Assembly: GCF_008630635.1 (NCBI RefSeq)
Contig: NZ_CP043869.1
Span: forward strand, 1,922,001 to 1,986,000
Source: Neptunomonas concharum
GTDB lineage: Bacteria > Pseudomonadota > Gammaproteobacteria > Pseudomonadales > Balneatricaceae
Direction: 5' to 3'
Length of the DNA stretch: 64,000 nt
In this document: positions 37,580 through 47,355 of the stretch, piece by piece
Layout of the letters: every line of letters starts with the position of its first letter
Numbering within the stretch: position 1 is the first letter of the stretch
Translations under genes and position numbers: made by a program
The notes under the pieces: model-generated
Databases searched by the model: none
The model's input: only the letters and a program-made list of their open reading frames with translations
What the model was told of the DNA's origin: nothing

Positions 37580-38605
37580 TTACTCTCCTGCCGGAATTCG
37601 CGGATTGGCCAGATGAATACCAGCAGCGATAGGATCGTAGGCTACTTTCTCGCCTGCAGATAGTCCCGCTAAGACTTCAACTCTATCCCCTAAGAGTTTA
37701 CCTAAGCGCACCTGACGCAGTTGCGGCTGAGCATCGTTTAAAATATAAACTGCTGCAACCTCCGAACGGTGAACCACTGCTTCAGCTGGAATCAGCAAGC
37801 GCTCTTTTTCTCCTGTCTGAACAGCGACTTTCACAAGCTGCCCAGGGTACGCAAACTGCAGATCAGCGGGCAGTTCTAAACGCGCCCGAACCGTACCTGT
37901 AGCACTGTCAGAAATAGGGAAAAACACCACGTTAAGCGGTTCGATTACGCTATCTTGATCTAATAGAACACGTACCTTCGGCGCTTGAGCAGACATTCGC
38001 GCTATGCGCTGTGGAAGGTCGGTATAAACACGCAAGCGCGCGGGATCAAAACCACTCATCAGCGGCATACCAGGCTGTACCGCTTCACCTACTTCAACAT
38101 GCCTAGCGCTAACAACGCCCGAATATGCCGCTTTAATTTCTGTGTACGACAGCTGCTGTTGTGCCTTTTTCAAAGCAGCCTCTGCACTAGCGACCCGTGC
38201 ACTTGCGCTATCAAATCGCGCTTTTGCCTCGTCAAAGTTTGCCTTAGAAAGTAACTGTCTCTCATATAACGCCTTGACTCTTGTGTACTGTTTAGATTCT
38301 GCCGAACGGGATGACAGGGCTTCAGCAAGCGCGGCCTCTGTTTGATTTAAGCTTGCCTGTTGATCAATACCCACAAGACTTAGGATCGTTGCACCCGCAG
38401 GCACATGGTCCCCCACATCAACAAAAATCTTATCAACCCGTCCACTGGTTTCTGCAGAAACCGTTGCACTTGCGATAGCTTCAACCTTCCCTTCAAAAAC
38501 ACGCTCTACCGGTGTCTTTATCAGACTAACTTGATAGGAATCGAGCTCAGCTGTTTGAGCCATTAACGATGTGGATAGGAGCATCGCCAGTAGTAAGCGC
38601 CTCAT
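37580..38605 (-). CDS. RND efflux periplasmic adaptor subunit (membrane fusion protein)
   Basis: About 341 residues when started at the ATG at 38605, six bases after GAGG; a TTG four codons upstream is less likely. The signal peptide (MRRLLLAMLLSTSLMAQTAE) is followed by a split lipoyl domain (VEAIASATVSAETSGRVDKI and YSGVVSARHVEVGEAVQPG), an alpha-helical hairpin (about 75-145, rich in Ala, Ser and Lys) and a beta-barrel. It joins the permease to an outer-membrane channel. It is the first gene of the two-gene operon. Confidence 0.92.
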   Translation of the reverse strand: MRRLLLAMLLSTSLMAQTAELDSYQVSLIKTPVERVFEGKVEAIASATVSAETSGRVDKIFVDVGDHVPAGATILSLVGIDQQASLNQTEAALAEALSSRSAESKQYTRVKALYERQLLSKANFDEAKARFDSASARVASAEAALKKAQQQLSYTEIKAAYSGVVSARHVEVGEAVQPGMPLMSGFDPARLRVYTDLPQRIARMSAQAPKVRVLLDQDSVIEPLNVVFFPISDSATGTVRARLELPADLQFAYPGQLVKVAVQTGEKERLLIPAEAVVHRSEVAAVYILNDAQPQLRQVRLGKLLGDRVEVLAGLSAGEKVAYDPIAAGIHLANPRIPAGE

Positions 38606-38634
38606 TGGATACCTCAAAGCGTAAAGAATATTAT

Positions 38635-38648
38635 TTAGAACATTCTAA
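38635..38648. promoter_or_regulatory. palindrome in the RND operon promoter region
   Basis: TTAGAA, CA, TTCTAA is a perfect 14-base palindrome starting 30 bases upstream of the adaptor ATG, within an AT-rich likely promoter. It has the size of a TetR or MarR-type operator. No such regulator gene is adjacent. Confidence 0.4.
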
Positions 38649-38859
38649 TATATACTTTATTGATTTAACAGACTCGTGCCATGTTTAAAACAGATGTATT
38701 TGGCAAGCGTTAAGCTTTCAGTCAGTAAACTTCGGCCGCCTTGATGGACATATTGAACGTTTGTTAAAAATAAGTGACAAACTAATCATGGTTAGCGTAT
38801 TAATATATCGGAATGCAGGCCGATAACATCCGTTAAAGCGGTACGGAGCGACCCGATAA

Positions 38860-39513
38860 ATGACTTTATTAATATATGACAATGGCAATCTGGTTAAAAA
38901 CCTTTCCGATGCTCAGTTTCCTCAGCGTGGCGTTACGCCTGCTCAAGGCAGCCCTATAGCACGGGATGTTACACAACAGAATATGACTACTAGCGGTCAG
39001 GCAGCTTCTATTCCCTCGCCAACGGCATATCAGCCCTCGGTGACCCAAACCCGCAGCACAACAACCTCATCCAGACTTTACGAAGAAACAGGCAGGAAAT
39101 CCGACTCCCTACAAGATCGTCGAAGGCTCATGGCGCTACATGTAATGAGTTCTCCCCCCATTACAGTCGGCCAGTTTGAAACGGTCAAGAAAGCTTGGGA
39201 AACCCTACAGAGCGAAGAAATTGACCACTTAATCGTTGTCAACAGCCGAGGCTTTCCTTTGGGTATCATTACGGGAGGAGACTTGCTGCGCTACGGATCT
39301 CATTCAGAAAGCTTTATCGAGAATCTACTCCACCCACCTCTAGTAGCTGTTAGCCCAGAAACGTTAGTGAGAGAGATCGCTTTAATTTTTATGGAGCAGA
39401 AAGTTAGTTCCGTGCCTGTCGTCAACAAAGCGCATCAAGTAGTTGGTATCGTTTGTCGCAGTGACCTACTCCGTTTACTGGTCAGCGGGCCCAACCTAGA
39501 GCAGAGAGTTTAG
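38860..39513 (+). CDS. CBS-domain pair protein
   Basis: A 217-residue soluble protein. The first 80 or so residues are low in structure, rich in Ser, Thr, Gln and Pro. Two CBS domains follow (about 88-145: HVMSSPPITVGQFETVKKA to HLIVVNSRGFPLGIITGGDLL; about 152-210: PPLVAVSPETLVREIALIF to SVPVVNKAHQVVGIVCRSDLL). CBS pairs bind adenosine ligands or c-di-AMP-like nucleotides and act as energy sensors. No enzyme domain is fused, so this is a stand-alone sensor with an unknown partner. Confidence 0.9.
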   Translation: MTLLIYDNGNLVKNLSDAQFPQRGVTPAQGSPIARDVTQQNMTTSGQAASIPSPTAYQPSVTQTRSTTTSSRLYEETGRKSDSLQDRRRLMALHVMSSPPITVGQFETVKKAWETLQSEEIDHLIVVNSRGFPLGIITGGDLLRYGSHSESFIENLLHPPLVAVSPETLVREIALIFMEQKVSSVPVVNKAHQVVGIVCRSDLLRLLVSGPNLEQRV

Positions 39514-39573
39514 TCAAAAAACTCTCTGCTCCTGTATGCATACTCACCTTCCTAGCAGGGCAACGGCTACACC

Positions 39574-40107
39574 TTAAAGCAGTCTTTCAAAGGCTAAGGT
39601 GAGTTGGAGATCATTCTGGTTAAGATAGATTTCATTACCTGTGATGGTCATCGTAATAGACATGTTACGACCAACCAAAGCGGGCAGCTGGGCTGTTTGT
39701 TCGTTATTAAACTGCCAAACTTCAACCCGTGGTAAAGCTTTAAATGCTTCTTGAGAGCGGCTCCACCATATGTCAGATTCACGACCATAAGCATACAAAG
39801 ATACCTTTGGTGAACGGCTCACTCCTTTACGAATTCTATCTGCTGAAGCTTGGCCGACTTCGATCCAATGATGGACCTGACCATCAGGCGCGACTTCCCA
39901 TAGATCTGCCTCATCCGTGGCAGAAAGCCCCTTACAAAACTGAAGACCTGGATGGTAGTTAAGACCAAAAGCCATTAACCTTACCATCATACGCTCTTGA
40001 GTTTCTGAAGGATGCAGCGCCAGCGTCAACTTACAGCCGGTATAAATATCGCGATTCATATCAACCAGCTGCAACTCAACTTTATAAATTGTCGGTTTTA
40101 ACGCCAT
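39574..40107 (-). CDS. yaeQ: YaeQ family protein
   Basis: A 177-residue conserved protein with the YaeQ start MALKPTIYKVELQLVDMNRD and the motif LALHPSETQERMMVRLMAFGL, plus IWWSRSQ and a beta-rich C-terminus. YaeQ has a PD-(D/E)XK nuclease-like fold; E. coli YaeQ was once linked to suppression of RfaH loss, but its activity is not settled. It lies three bases downstream of the TIGR02647 gene, so they form an operon. Confidence 0.93.
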   Translation of the reverse strand: MALKPTIYKVELQLVDMNRDIYTGCKLTLALHPSETQERMMVRLMAFGLNYHPGLQFCKGLSATDEADLWEVAPDGQVHHWIEVGQASADRIRKGVSRSPKVSLYAYGRESDIWWSRSQEAFKALPRVEVWQFNNEQTAQLPALVGRNMSITMTITGNEIYLNQNDLQLTLAFERLL

Positions 40108-40110
40108 GAT

Positions 40111-40368
40111 TTAAGAGGTTGTATCGATCTGTACAGGCGTCGTTAGAATTGTTTGTAAGCTCTGTGAGTGCTCAGCCGCTTCGTGCCCCAAATCCGTTAA
40201 ATAACCACCATCCATTTGGGTAATCAAACCTTTATCAAACAAGCGCTTAGCTGCTTCGATCATTTCAGGCGCTGCGTTATGGTGCACCTTAATGCCCTCT
40301 TGCGTTGTACCTAAATTAAAATGATTCAACAGATTTAGCTCAGCAACGAGTTCAGCATTATAGGGCAT
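40111..40368 (-). CDS. TIGR02647 family protein
   Basis: An 85-residue protein matching the small gammaproteobacterial family TIGR02647 throughout (ELVAELNLLNHFNLGTTQEG, VHHNAAPEMIEAAKRLFDKG, GYLTDLGHEAAEHSQSLQTIL). The fold looks like a winged helix and database entries often call it DNA-binding, but its function is not established. It is the first gene in an operon with yaeQ. Confidence 0.88.
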   Translation of the reverse strand: MPYNAELVAELNLLNHFNLGTTQEGIKVHHNAAPEMIEAAKRLFDKGLITQMDGGYLTDLGHEAAEHSQSLQTILTTPVQIDTTS

Positions 40369-40481
40369 AGTACAACTTCCTTTACGAATGTTTTAAGTGC
40401 ACTCAGCATAGTGTTAAACCCTATAGGAGTACAGAAGCAAAACAGACAAAGTTCTCAAAAAAACGTCTTTCACGTCATAGA

Positions 40482-41378
40482 TCAACTTTTAAAAGTATTA
40501 CAGCTCTCTACTTGCCCGGAACCAAACCCTTCACGGAACCACTTCACACGTTGAGCTGACGTGCCATGAGTAAAGGAGTCTGGAACAACATATCCTTGGC
40601 TGCGCTTTTGGATCGCATCATCACCAATCTTACTTGCAGCATTCATAGCCTCATCGATATCACCTGGCTCAACCACTTGCCGCACTCGATTAGCATGATG
40701 AGCCCATATTCCAGCCAAACAATCAGCCTGCAACTCAAGCTTTACCGACAGAGCGTTTGCTTGAACTTTCGGCATCCCCTGCTGCATCTGATGAACTTTC
40801 TGTAAAATACCAAACTGTTGTTGCACATGATGCCCAACCTCATGAGCAATAACATACGCCTGTGCAAAATCACCCGGCGCCCCAAAAGCATGTTTCAACT
40901 CATCATAAAAGCTTAAATCTATATAAACCTTTTGATCAGCTGGACAGTAAAATGGCCCCATCGCCGATTGCGCTAAACCACACGCAGAACGAACAGAGTT
41001 ACGAAATAAAACTAAACGCGGTTGCTGATACTGTTTCCCCATCTGTTGAAACAGTGGTATCCAAGTATCTTCGGTATCCGCCAGCACAACGGAAACAAAG
41101 TCCGCCATTTCATCATTGGGGGCCGGTGAGGAACGAGAATTAGGTATTTGCTGTGTTTGAGTAGGAATAGATGCTCCTCCTCCCCCCAAAAGCATATTCA
41201 AAATAGTGGATGGATCCCCGCCCATGATCAACACGATAACGGCAATCACAATAATGCCTATTCCGCCCTTTTTCTTACCGCCACCTATGCGGAACCCACC
41301 ACCAGAGCGGCCAAAACCACCAGAATCTGAACGTTGGTCTTCTATATTTGAGCTGCGACGACCGCCTTTCCAGCGCAT
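40482..41378 (-). CDS. ypfJ: neutral zinc metallopeptidase, YpfJ family
   Basis: A 298-residue protein starting [16 protein letters not shown], with GGAG nine bases upstream; an ATG five codons earlier lacks a good site. A glycine-rich cytoplasmic head precedes one membrane segment (about 40-56, [16 protein letters not shown]). The peptidase domain carries [12 protein letters not shown], the zinc site, and [15 protein letters not shown] with the third ligand. YpfJ proteins are membrane-anchored putative proteases of unknown substrate. It stands alone, divergent from yejK. Confidence 0.92.
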   Translation of the reverse strand: MRWKGGRRSSNIEDQRSDSGGFGRSGGGFRIGGGKKKGGIGIIVIAVIVLIMGGDPSTILNMLLGGGGASIPTQTQQIPNSRSSPAPNDEMADFVSVVLADTEDTWIPLFQQMGKQYQQPRLVLFRNSVRSACGLAQSAMGPFYCPADQKVYIDLSFYDELKHAFGAPGDFAQAYVIAHEVGHHVQQQFGILQKVHQMQQGMPKVQANALSVKLELQADCLAGIWAHHANRVRQVVEPGDIDEAMNAASKIGDDAIQKRSQGYVVPDSFTHGTSAQRVKWFREGFGSGQVESCNTFKS

Positions 41379-41544
41379 GGCCTTCTCCTGCATTTAAATA
41401 AAAAAGTATATGATGCTTCCAGCGTATTTACGCTGGCTGAATTTCACCAACTGTATCTCTATCCTACCCCAAGACAATGGTCGCTGACATCTCTTGTACT
41501 TTCCAATAGAATTCAGGGTTTAGTAACGCAATTGAGAATTAAAC

Positions 41545-42612
41545 GTGGAACTTAAGCACCTGGTTATTCGAGAACTCCATAAAGAGGAAGATCAATCTAC
41601 TGTCATCAGTGAAAAAGGTGGACTTGTTAATACACATAACAGCGTTGTGCCTGATATGGTTGACTCTCTAAATAATGCGCTTGCTAGGCGCTCCACGCTC
41701 ACTCACGGCTCATTCAATCAGGAAAACCAAGAAGGTTACCCCTTTATTAGCGCCTTCAGCAGCTATCTTAAGAGCGAGCAACAAGACGGCGACTTTTTAC
41801 GTTTAGCAGATCAAGGCATTGCGCAACTGGCAGCCGCTATGGATGCACCATCATCCCGAAGCGCGACAGGCGGTTACATTATATTCTCACACTACCAACA
41901 AGAGCGTTATGAGTATTTACTTATCGCACTGGTAAAAAACCGCTCAGCCATCTCACTAAACGATCAGCTTAAACCAACCGAGGTGGCAGAAGTGGACCTT
42001 GATCGCCTACACCAAGCTGCGAAAATCAACATCACCTCTTATCGAAAAGGCAAAGAAAGTTACTTGAGCTTTATGGGGACAAAAGAAAAAGGCGATGTTA
42101 CCCACTATTTCTCAAACGCCTTTGGATGTACAGACGTTACACCCTCAAAAAAATCAACCGGTGATCTGATCAAGGCAGCGCAAGACTTTTGCACACAAAA
42201 TGGTTTATATGAACAGAGAGAACAAGTCGTCGAGGACGTTGTGAGCTATTTAAGCCGACAACGTGCGGATAAACAAACGGCAAATCTACCAGAAGTTGAA
42301 CAAATTTTTGATCAGCATATACCCGCCGAACAGGCTGAAAATTTAGCAGGCACTTTTAGCCGTTTTGCCAATAGCGAGCAATATAAAGTTAGCCATGAGT
42401 TCCAACCTCACACCCATACATTGAACTCACTCACCAAGCTCAAGGCAAAAGCGGATAACTGGCAGTTGGATTTCTCTAAGAAGTCGCTGGGTGCTGTATC
42501 ATCCGGTAGCGAAATCGAATTTGATGAAGATAAACAGACCCTGATTATTCGCCGCTTACCAAGCCGAGTCGTGGAGCAGATCCGCCGCACACTCAAAGGC
42601 GAAGAGGAATAA
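41545..42612 (+). CDS. yejK: nucleoid-associated protein NdpA/YejK
   Basis: A 355-residue protein of the NdpA/YejK family, seen from the N-terminus LKHLVIRELHKEED and from the YEYLLIALVKNRSAISL, LTKLKAKADNWQLDFSKKSLG and LPSRVVEQIR blocks. Family members bind the nucleoid. The start is a GTG at 41545; the only in-frame start near the conserved N-terminus. It is convergent with clpX and shares a terminator with it. Confidence 0.92.
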   Translation: MELKHLVIRELHKEEDQSTVISEKGGLVNTHNSVVPDMVDSLNNALARRSTLTHGSFNQENQEGYPFISAFSSYLKSEQQDGDFLRLADQGIAQLAAAMDAPSSRSATGGYIIFSHYQQERYEYLLIALVKNRSAISLNDQLKPTEVAEVDLDRLHQAAKINITSYRKGKESYLSFMGTKEKGDVTHYFSNAFGCTDVTPSKKSTGDLIKAAQDFCTQNGLYEQREQVVEDVVSYLSRQRADKQTANLPEVEQIFDQHIPAEQAENLAGTFSRFANSEQYKVSHEFQPHTHTLNSLTKLKAKADNWQLDFSKKSLGAVSSGSEIEFDEDKQTLIIRRLPSRVVEQIRRTLKGEEE

Positions 42613-42633
42613 CTCTCGCTAAAGAATCAACAG

Positions 42634-42662
42634 TAAAAAAGGACGCTGCTGCGTCCTTTTTA
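42634..42662. terminator. bidirectional terminator between yejK and clpX
   Basis: AAAAAGGACGC, TGCT and GCGTCCTTTTT form a stem of about 11 bp with A and T tracts that serve both strands. Confidence 0.9.
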
Positions 42663-42671
42663 GTCGTACTA

Positions 42672-43955
42672 TTACTTCTCTGCGGTTTTCGCTTCTTCTG
42701 ACGACTCATAGATGAGAATGGGTTCCGATGTCCCCTCAATCACACCTTCATCAATCACAACCTTGCTGACATTTTCCATAGAAGGCAGCTGATACATGAT
42801 ATCCAATAAAGTCGCTTCTAAAATAGAACGCAAGCCTCGAGCACCCGTTTTACGCTCCAACGCCTGACGAGCCACGGCACGTAGTGCATCTTCACGAAAG
42901 TCGACTTCGGCACCTTCCAATTCAAACAACTTAGAATATTGTCGAGTCAGACTGTTTTTCGGCTCTGTGAGAATTTGAATCAGCGCATCAGTATCCAGTT
43001 CCGCCAGCGTCGCAATCATAGGTAAACGCCCGACGAATTCAGGAATCAAGCCAAACTTAACTAGATCTTCTGCTTCAATATCCAACAGCGTATCAGTAAT
43101 TGAGCGCGAATCATCTTTGCTCTTAACTGTCGCGCCAAAACCAATCGAACTTTTCTCCGAACGATCACGAATAATCTGTTCAAGGCCAGCAAAAGCCCCA
43201 CCACAGATGAATAGGATATTAGAGGTATCAACCTGCAAAAATTCTTGCTGAGGATGCTTACGCCCCCCCTGAGGAGGCACAGACGCCACCGTACCTTCTA
43301 TCAGCTTCAGCAACGCCTGCTGTACACCCTCGCCTGACACGTCTCGTGTTATAGACGGGTTATCTGATTTACGAGAGATTTTGTCAATCTCATCAATATA
43401 AACAATACCTAGCTGTGCACGCTCGATGTCGTAGTCACATTTTTGCAACAGTTTCTGAATAATATTCTCAACATCTTCACCCACATAACCAGCTTCTGTC
43501 AGTGTGGTTGCATCAGCGATAGTGAAGGGGACATTGAGCATACGGGCTAATGTTTGCGCCAACAATGTCTTACCGCTGCCGGTTGGTCCGATTAAAAGGA
43601 TATTACTTTTACCCAGCTCAATATCTTTGTTCGCTGAACTACTTTGGAAACGCAGGCGCTTATAATGATTATAGACCGCCACAGCCAGCACTTTTTTAGC
43701 ACGGTCCTGACCAATGACATATTCGTCCAGCTTTGCCTTTATCTCAGCAGGGATCGGCAGGCTATCCTGCGCTTCCTGCTCTTCAATATCCTGAATCTCT
43801 TCACGAATAATATCGTTACACAGATCAACACATTCATCACAGATAAAAACCGATGGGCCTGCAATCAATTTTTTTACTTCGTCCTGATTCTTTCCGCAGA
43901 ACGAGCAAAACAGCTTACCCTGTTCATTGTCTTTATCTTCGATATCATCGCTCAT
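42672..43955 (-). CDS. clpX: ATP-dependent Clp protease ATP-binding subunit ClpX
   Basis: A 427-residue AAA+ unfoldase that feeds substrates to ClpP. The N-terminal zinc domain has Cys17, Cys20, Cys39 and Cys42 ([20 protein letters not shown]). The AAA+ module has Walker A GPTGSGKT (about 121-128) and Walker [10 protein letters not shown]. The ClpP-binding IGF loop is present as SSIGFGATV. The length is usual. It lies 96 bases downstream of clpP. The following gene is yejK on the other strand rather than lon. Confidence 0.97.
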   Translation of the reverse strand: MSDDIEDKDNEQGKLFCSFCGKNQDEVKKLIAGPSVFICDECVDLCNDIIREEIQDIEEQEAQDSLPIPAEIKAKLDEYVIGQDRAKKVLAVAVYNHYKRLRFQSSSANKDIELGKSNILLIGPTGSGKTLLAQTLARMLNVPFTIADATTLTEAGYVGEDVENIIQKLLQKCDYDIERAQLGIVYIDEIDKISRKSDNPSITRDVSGEGVQQALLKLIEGTVASVPPQGGRKHPQQEFLQVDTSNILFICGGAFAGLEQIIRDRSEKSSIGFGATVKSKDDSRSITDTLLDIEAEDLVKFGLIPEFVGRLPMIATLAELDTDALIQILTEPKNSLTRQYSKLFELEGAEVDFREDALRAVARQALERKTGARGLRSILEATLLDIMYQLPSMENVSKVVIDEGVIEGTSEPILIYESSEEAKTAEK

Positions 43956-44051
43956 CGAACTTCCTCATACGTGCCAAAGCGGTAAAATAATTAATAGTGG
44001 CTGGTAATGCTTTTTTCAACCCACAGCCACCCAACACCCCACTTTCGGTGC

Positions 44052-44684
44052 TTATTCAGCTGAACGCTTTTCTAGGACCTGATCAATCAGACCGTACTCA
44101 GCCGCTGTCTTAGGATCCATGAAATTATCGCGATCGGTATCGCGCGCGATGGTCTCAATATCTTGGCCTGTATGCTCAGCAAGTTTACGGTTTAGCTTAT
44201 CCCGAATATTAAGAATCTCTTTCGTATGGATCTCGATATCGGTCGCCTGCCCTTGATATCCTCCCAAAGGCTGATGGATCATTACGCGTGCATTCGGTAA
44301 TGCATAACGCTTACCTTGAGCGCCAGCAGCTAATAGAAAAGCTCCCATGCTTGCCGCCTGACCAATACACATCGTGCTAACGTCTGGTTTAATAAACTGC
44401 ATGGTGTCGTAAATAGCCATACCTGCAGTAACCGAGCCACCTGGAGAGTTGATATAAAGATGAATATCTTTATCAGGATTTTCCGCTTCCAGGAACAACA
44501 ACTGAGCCACAATCAAGTTAGCCATATGGTCTTCGACCTGACCCACAAGAAAAATGACACGCTCCTTCAGTAAGCGCGAGTAAATATCATAAGCGCGCTC
44601 ACCCCGAGCCGACTGTTCGACAACCATCGGCACCAAACCGGAGTTTTCGATAATCTGAGAACCGCCCTGATGGATTACTGACAT
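44052..44684 (-). CDS. clpP: ATP-dependent Clp protease proteolytic subunit ClpP
   Basis: A 210-residue serine protease. The catalytic triad is Ser112 (GQAASMGAF), His137 (VMIHQPLGG) and Asp186 (RDTDRDNF). The start at 44684 ([13 protein letters not shown]) has AAAGGAG eight bases before it; the longer frame is less likely. The N-terminus would be trimmed as in other ClpP. It forms the tig-clpP-clpX group, with a terminator-like hairpin between tig and clpP. Confidence 0.97.
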   Translation of the reverse strand: MSVIHQGGSQIIENSGLVPMVVEQSARGERAYDIYSRLLKERVIFLVGQVEDHMANLIVAQLLFLEAENPDKDIHLYINSPGGSVTAGMAIYDTMQFIKPDVSTMCIGQAASMGAFLLAAGAQGKRYALPNARVMIHQPLGGYQGQATDIEIHTKEILNIRDKLNRKLAEHTGQDIETIARDTDRDNFMDPKTAAEYGLIDQVLEKRSAE

Positions 44685-44715
44685 GCTAACTTCTCCTTTA
44701 AAACCTGATAAAACA

Positions 44716-44750
44716 AAAAACGACAGCCGGATAAGCACCAACTGTCGTTT
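44716..44750 (-). terminator. hairpin between tig and clpP, attenuator or terminator
   Basis: On the minus strand AACGACAG and CTGTCGTT enclose a 15-base loop and are followed by six T residues. It is likely to end many tig transcripts and separate tig from clpP. Confidence 0.7.
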
Positions 44751-44786
44751 CTCATTCAGTCAATGCGCCAAACGACGCGAGACAGA

Positions 44787-46106
44787 TTACGCTTCGTCGT
44801 TTTGCTGCTGTGCTGGCTTGATTGCTTCTTCGTAAGCAACAGCAACTTCAGTCACTTTAGCAGAAGCTAACAACTGATCAACAACCTGATCTTCCAATAC
44901 CAAGCTCTTAACCTGATTTAGCATATCTTCGTTGCTGTAGTACCAATCGATAACTTCTTTTGGCTCTTGGTAAGTCTGAGCCATCTCTTCGATAGTCGTA
45001 CGAACACGCTCATCATCAGCTTTAATATCGTTGGTTTTAATCACTTCCTGAACCAACAAGCCAACGGTTACGCGTCGCTTAGCCTGATCTTCAAACATCT
45101 CTTTTGGTAACATATTGAAATCGATGTTTGCACCGCCGCCAAACTGCTGCACAGCTTGCTTACGCAGGTTATCAATTTCACTACCGACTAATGCTGAAGG
45201 TACCTCAATACCGTTGATTTCAACCAACTTAGTGAAAACCTGATCCTTAAGCTTCATTTTCAAAGCGTTTTTCATTTCACGTTCCATGTTAGAACGCACT
45301 TCCACTTTGAATGATTCTAAATCTGTTGCTTCTAAACCAAACTTAGAAAACAGCTCTTCGTTTAATTCTGGCAACGTAGGTGTAGATACAGACTGTACTT
45401 TGACCTTAAATACAGCTGCCTTACCTTTTAGGTTTTCAGCATGGTACTCTTCAGGGAAAGTAACGTTCAGTTCAACGTCATCACCTGCTTTGGCACCGTT
45501 CAGACCATCTTCAAAGCCTGGGATCATTGAGTTGGAACCCAATACTAAATCATGACCTTCTGCTTTACCGCCTTCAAATGCTTCACCATCGATGAAACCT
45601 TCAAAGTTGATTTTAACGCGATCACCTTCAGCTGCGGCTGAATCAGTCTCGTTCCATTCAGCCTGTTGCTTGCGAAGTGTTTCAATCATCTGCTCAAGAT
45701 CTTCATCTTTTACGTCAGAAGTCGCTTTTTCGATCTCAACAGATGAATAATCTGCTAATTCAATTTCAGGGTATACTTCAAACGTAGCAGTGAACTGGAA
45801 ATCTTCACCGTCTTTGTCGTTTTTCAGGTCGATCTGTGGACCACCCGCTGGCGTGATTTTCTCTTGCTGAACCGCTTCATAGAAGCTCTGCTGAATCACT
45901 TCACCAATAACGTCTTGGCGAATACCGGCGCCATAGCGCTGCTTAACGACCTTCAAAGGTACTTTACCCGGACGGAAACCATCCAAACGTACAGTGCGCG
46001 CTGTCTGCTGCACACGCTTATCTACATCGTTCTCAATGCGCTCTGCTGGCACAGTGATTGTCATCTGACGCTCAAGAGCGGAAGTCGTTTCAACAGAAAC
46101 TTGCAT
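44787..46106 (-). CDS. tig: trigger factor
   Basis: A 439-residue ribosome-associated chaperone and prolyl isomerase. The ribosome-binding domain is N-terminal, with its signature (GFRPGKVPLKVVKQRYG, about 43-59). The FKBP-like domain is at about 160-245 (GDRVKINFEGFIDGEAFEGG). The helical chaperone arms follow. The start at 46106 (MQVSVETTSALERQ) has GAGG seven bases upstream. The 340 bases upstream to the tRNA genes hold its promoter region. It leads the tig-clpP-clpX group. Confidence 0.97.
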   Translation of the reverse strand: MQVSVETTSALERQMTITVPAERIENDVDKRVQQTARTVRLDGFRPGKVPLKVVKQRYGAGIRQDVIGEVIQQSFYEAVQQEKITPAGGPQIDLKNDKDGEDFQFTATFEVYPEIELADYSSVEIEKATSDVKDEDLEQMIETLRKQQAEWNETDSAAAEGDRVKINFEGFIDGEAFEGGKAEGHDLVLGSNSMIPGFEDGLNGAKAGDDVELNVTFPEEYHAENLKGKAAVFKVKVQSVSTPTLPELNEELFSKFGLEATDLESFKVEVRSNMEREMKNALKMKLKDQVFTKLVEINGIEVPSALVGSEIDNLRKQAVQQFGGGANIDFNMLPKEMFEDQAKRRVTVGLLVQEVIKTNDIKADDERVRTTIEEMAQTYQEPKEVIDWYYSNEDMLNQVKSLVLEDQVVDQLLASAKVTEVAVAYEEAIKPAQQQNDEA

Positions 46107-46446
46107 GGAATTCCTCACCAAAAAAATACTATCTACCGGTTGATCTTAGCCTAAGAATCTATTCACCGGAGCTTAACTGAATCAGACCTAAAACACCTGA
46201 TTTATCCAGACTCGATTATAGTTCGAAGCCAAAAATTCTAAAGCGCAAAATTCTCCGGCACTTGAACCTATTAGTCAAGTAATAAACACAAATGAAATAG
46301 TGACACAGAACATCAGAAAGGCATTAAACGCACATCAGCGCAAAACGACCTATACACCATAAACATGGCATTACATAAGATATATCTAAAAGGAAATATT
46401 TAATACTGAAGAGATTTGCGAAGCACCACTTAGTATGACTAATAAA
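46107..46446. other. non-coding stretch between tRNA-Leu and tig
   Basis: I see no gene, no strong hairpin and no clear repeat in these 340 bases. They are AT-rich and presumably hold the tig promoter and the end of the tRNA transcript. Confidence 0.6.
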
Positions 46447-46531
<85 letters not shown>

Positions 46532-46544
46532 ATATTACCTGGAA

Positions 46545-46620
46545 TGGGGTGGACGATGGGGCTTGAACCCACGACCGCCGGAATCACAATCCGGAGCTCT
46601 GCCAACTGAGCTACGCCCAC
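46545..46620 (-). tRNA. tRNA-His (GUG anticodon)
   Basis: A 76-base cloverleaf begins GTGGGCGTAGCTCAGTTGG, with the extra 5' G of tRNA-His, and ends GTCCACCCCA with encoded CCA. The anticodon arm CCGGA-TTGTGAT-TCCGG has the anticodon GTG. It lies 13 bases upstream of tRNA-Leu and is probably transcribed with it. Confidence 0.96.
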
Positions 46621-46828
46621 CATAACCAGATACACTTAATAAGGAAAGAAAACTTTGAGTTATCTGACCACCTGTTGGCGACCCCTCGTTAAGATGGGGC
46701 GTATTCTATGGAGCATACCTAAGCCTGTCAACCTATTTCCCACGATTTTTTTAATAAAGTTGACATTTATTTTGAAACTTCGTTTTTTGATTATTTTTTA
46801 TACAATTTCTTTTAATAACAAATACCTA

Positions 46829-47224
46829 TCACAGGTCGCAACCGTTCAATTTATCAAGTATCGGGCAAGCTGTACCCTCATCACCCGCACACTGCACTAC
46901 AACTGCTTCAAGTACTGCTTGCATACTCTGTAATTGCGCAATCTGATCTTTTATTTGCTGCAAGTGCTTTTCCGCTTTTCCCTTCACTTGTGCACTGGTT
47001 CTGTTGGGCATCATCGACAACTGTAGTAGGCTGCCACTATCTTCTAGAGAAAAACCAAGGTCCCTCGCCCTTTTAATAAAGCATAATCTGTCCAATTGAA
47101 CTTCGTTGTATGTTCTATAGCCGTTTGCGCTGCGCTGAGCGGGCGGTATAACACCTTGCTGCTCATAAAAGCGAATTGTCTTACTGCTCAATCCACAATA
47201 TTTTGCTGCTTGGGAAATATTCAT
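46829..47224 (-). CDS. cueR: Cu(I)-responsive MerR-type regulator CueR
   Basis: A 131-residue MerR protein. The winged HTH is at 1-70 (MNISQAAKYCGLSSKTIRFY, RTYNEVQLDRLCFIKRAR) and the dimer helix follows. The copper loop has Cys112 and Cys120 (CAGDEGTAC), and Ser77 marks the monovalent-metal class, the same positions as in E. coli CueR. It is divergent from copA and should activate it when Cu(I) binds. Confidence 0.95.
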   Translation of the reverse strand: MNISQAAKYCGLSSKTIRFYEQQGVIPPAQRSANGYRTYNEVQLDRLCFIKRARDLGFSLEDSGSLLQLSMMPNRTSAQVKGKAEKHLQQIKDQIAQLQSMQAVLEAVVVQCAGDEGTACPILDKLNGCDL

Positions 47225-47252
47225 ACCTTCACCTGATTAATCCGAGACCCTC

Positions 47253-47283
47253 TTGACCTTACCGTAACGGTAACCTCTAAACT
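47253..47283 (+). promoter_or_regulatory. CueR-controlled copA promoter with 19-bp spacer
   Basis: TTGACC (47253-47258) and TAAACT (47278-47283) are 19 bases apart, the long spacer typical of MerR-family promoters. The spacer holds the dyad TTACCGT-A-ACGGTAA (47259-47273), the expected CueR binding site. It lies about 70 bases before the copA start. Confidence 0.85.
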
Positions 47284-47355
47284 CTTCTCTACGTTAACAT
47301 GTAACTTTATTTTTGTACGCCCTCTTAAGTTCTTAGGGCATGATGAGGTAAGGAT

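Noticed and set aside
43997-44040. GTGGCTG/CAGCCAC pairing between clpP and clpX
   Set aside because: The loop is about 30 bases long and there is no T tract directly after the stem, so it is weak evidence for a terminator.
46655-46933. 92-codon open frame near the tRNA genes
   Set aside because: It overlaps the 3' end of cueR on the other strand and has an AT-rich, random-looking composition.
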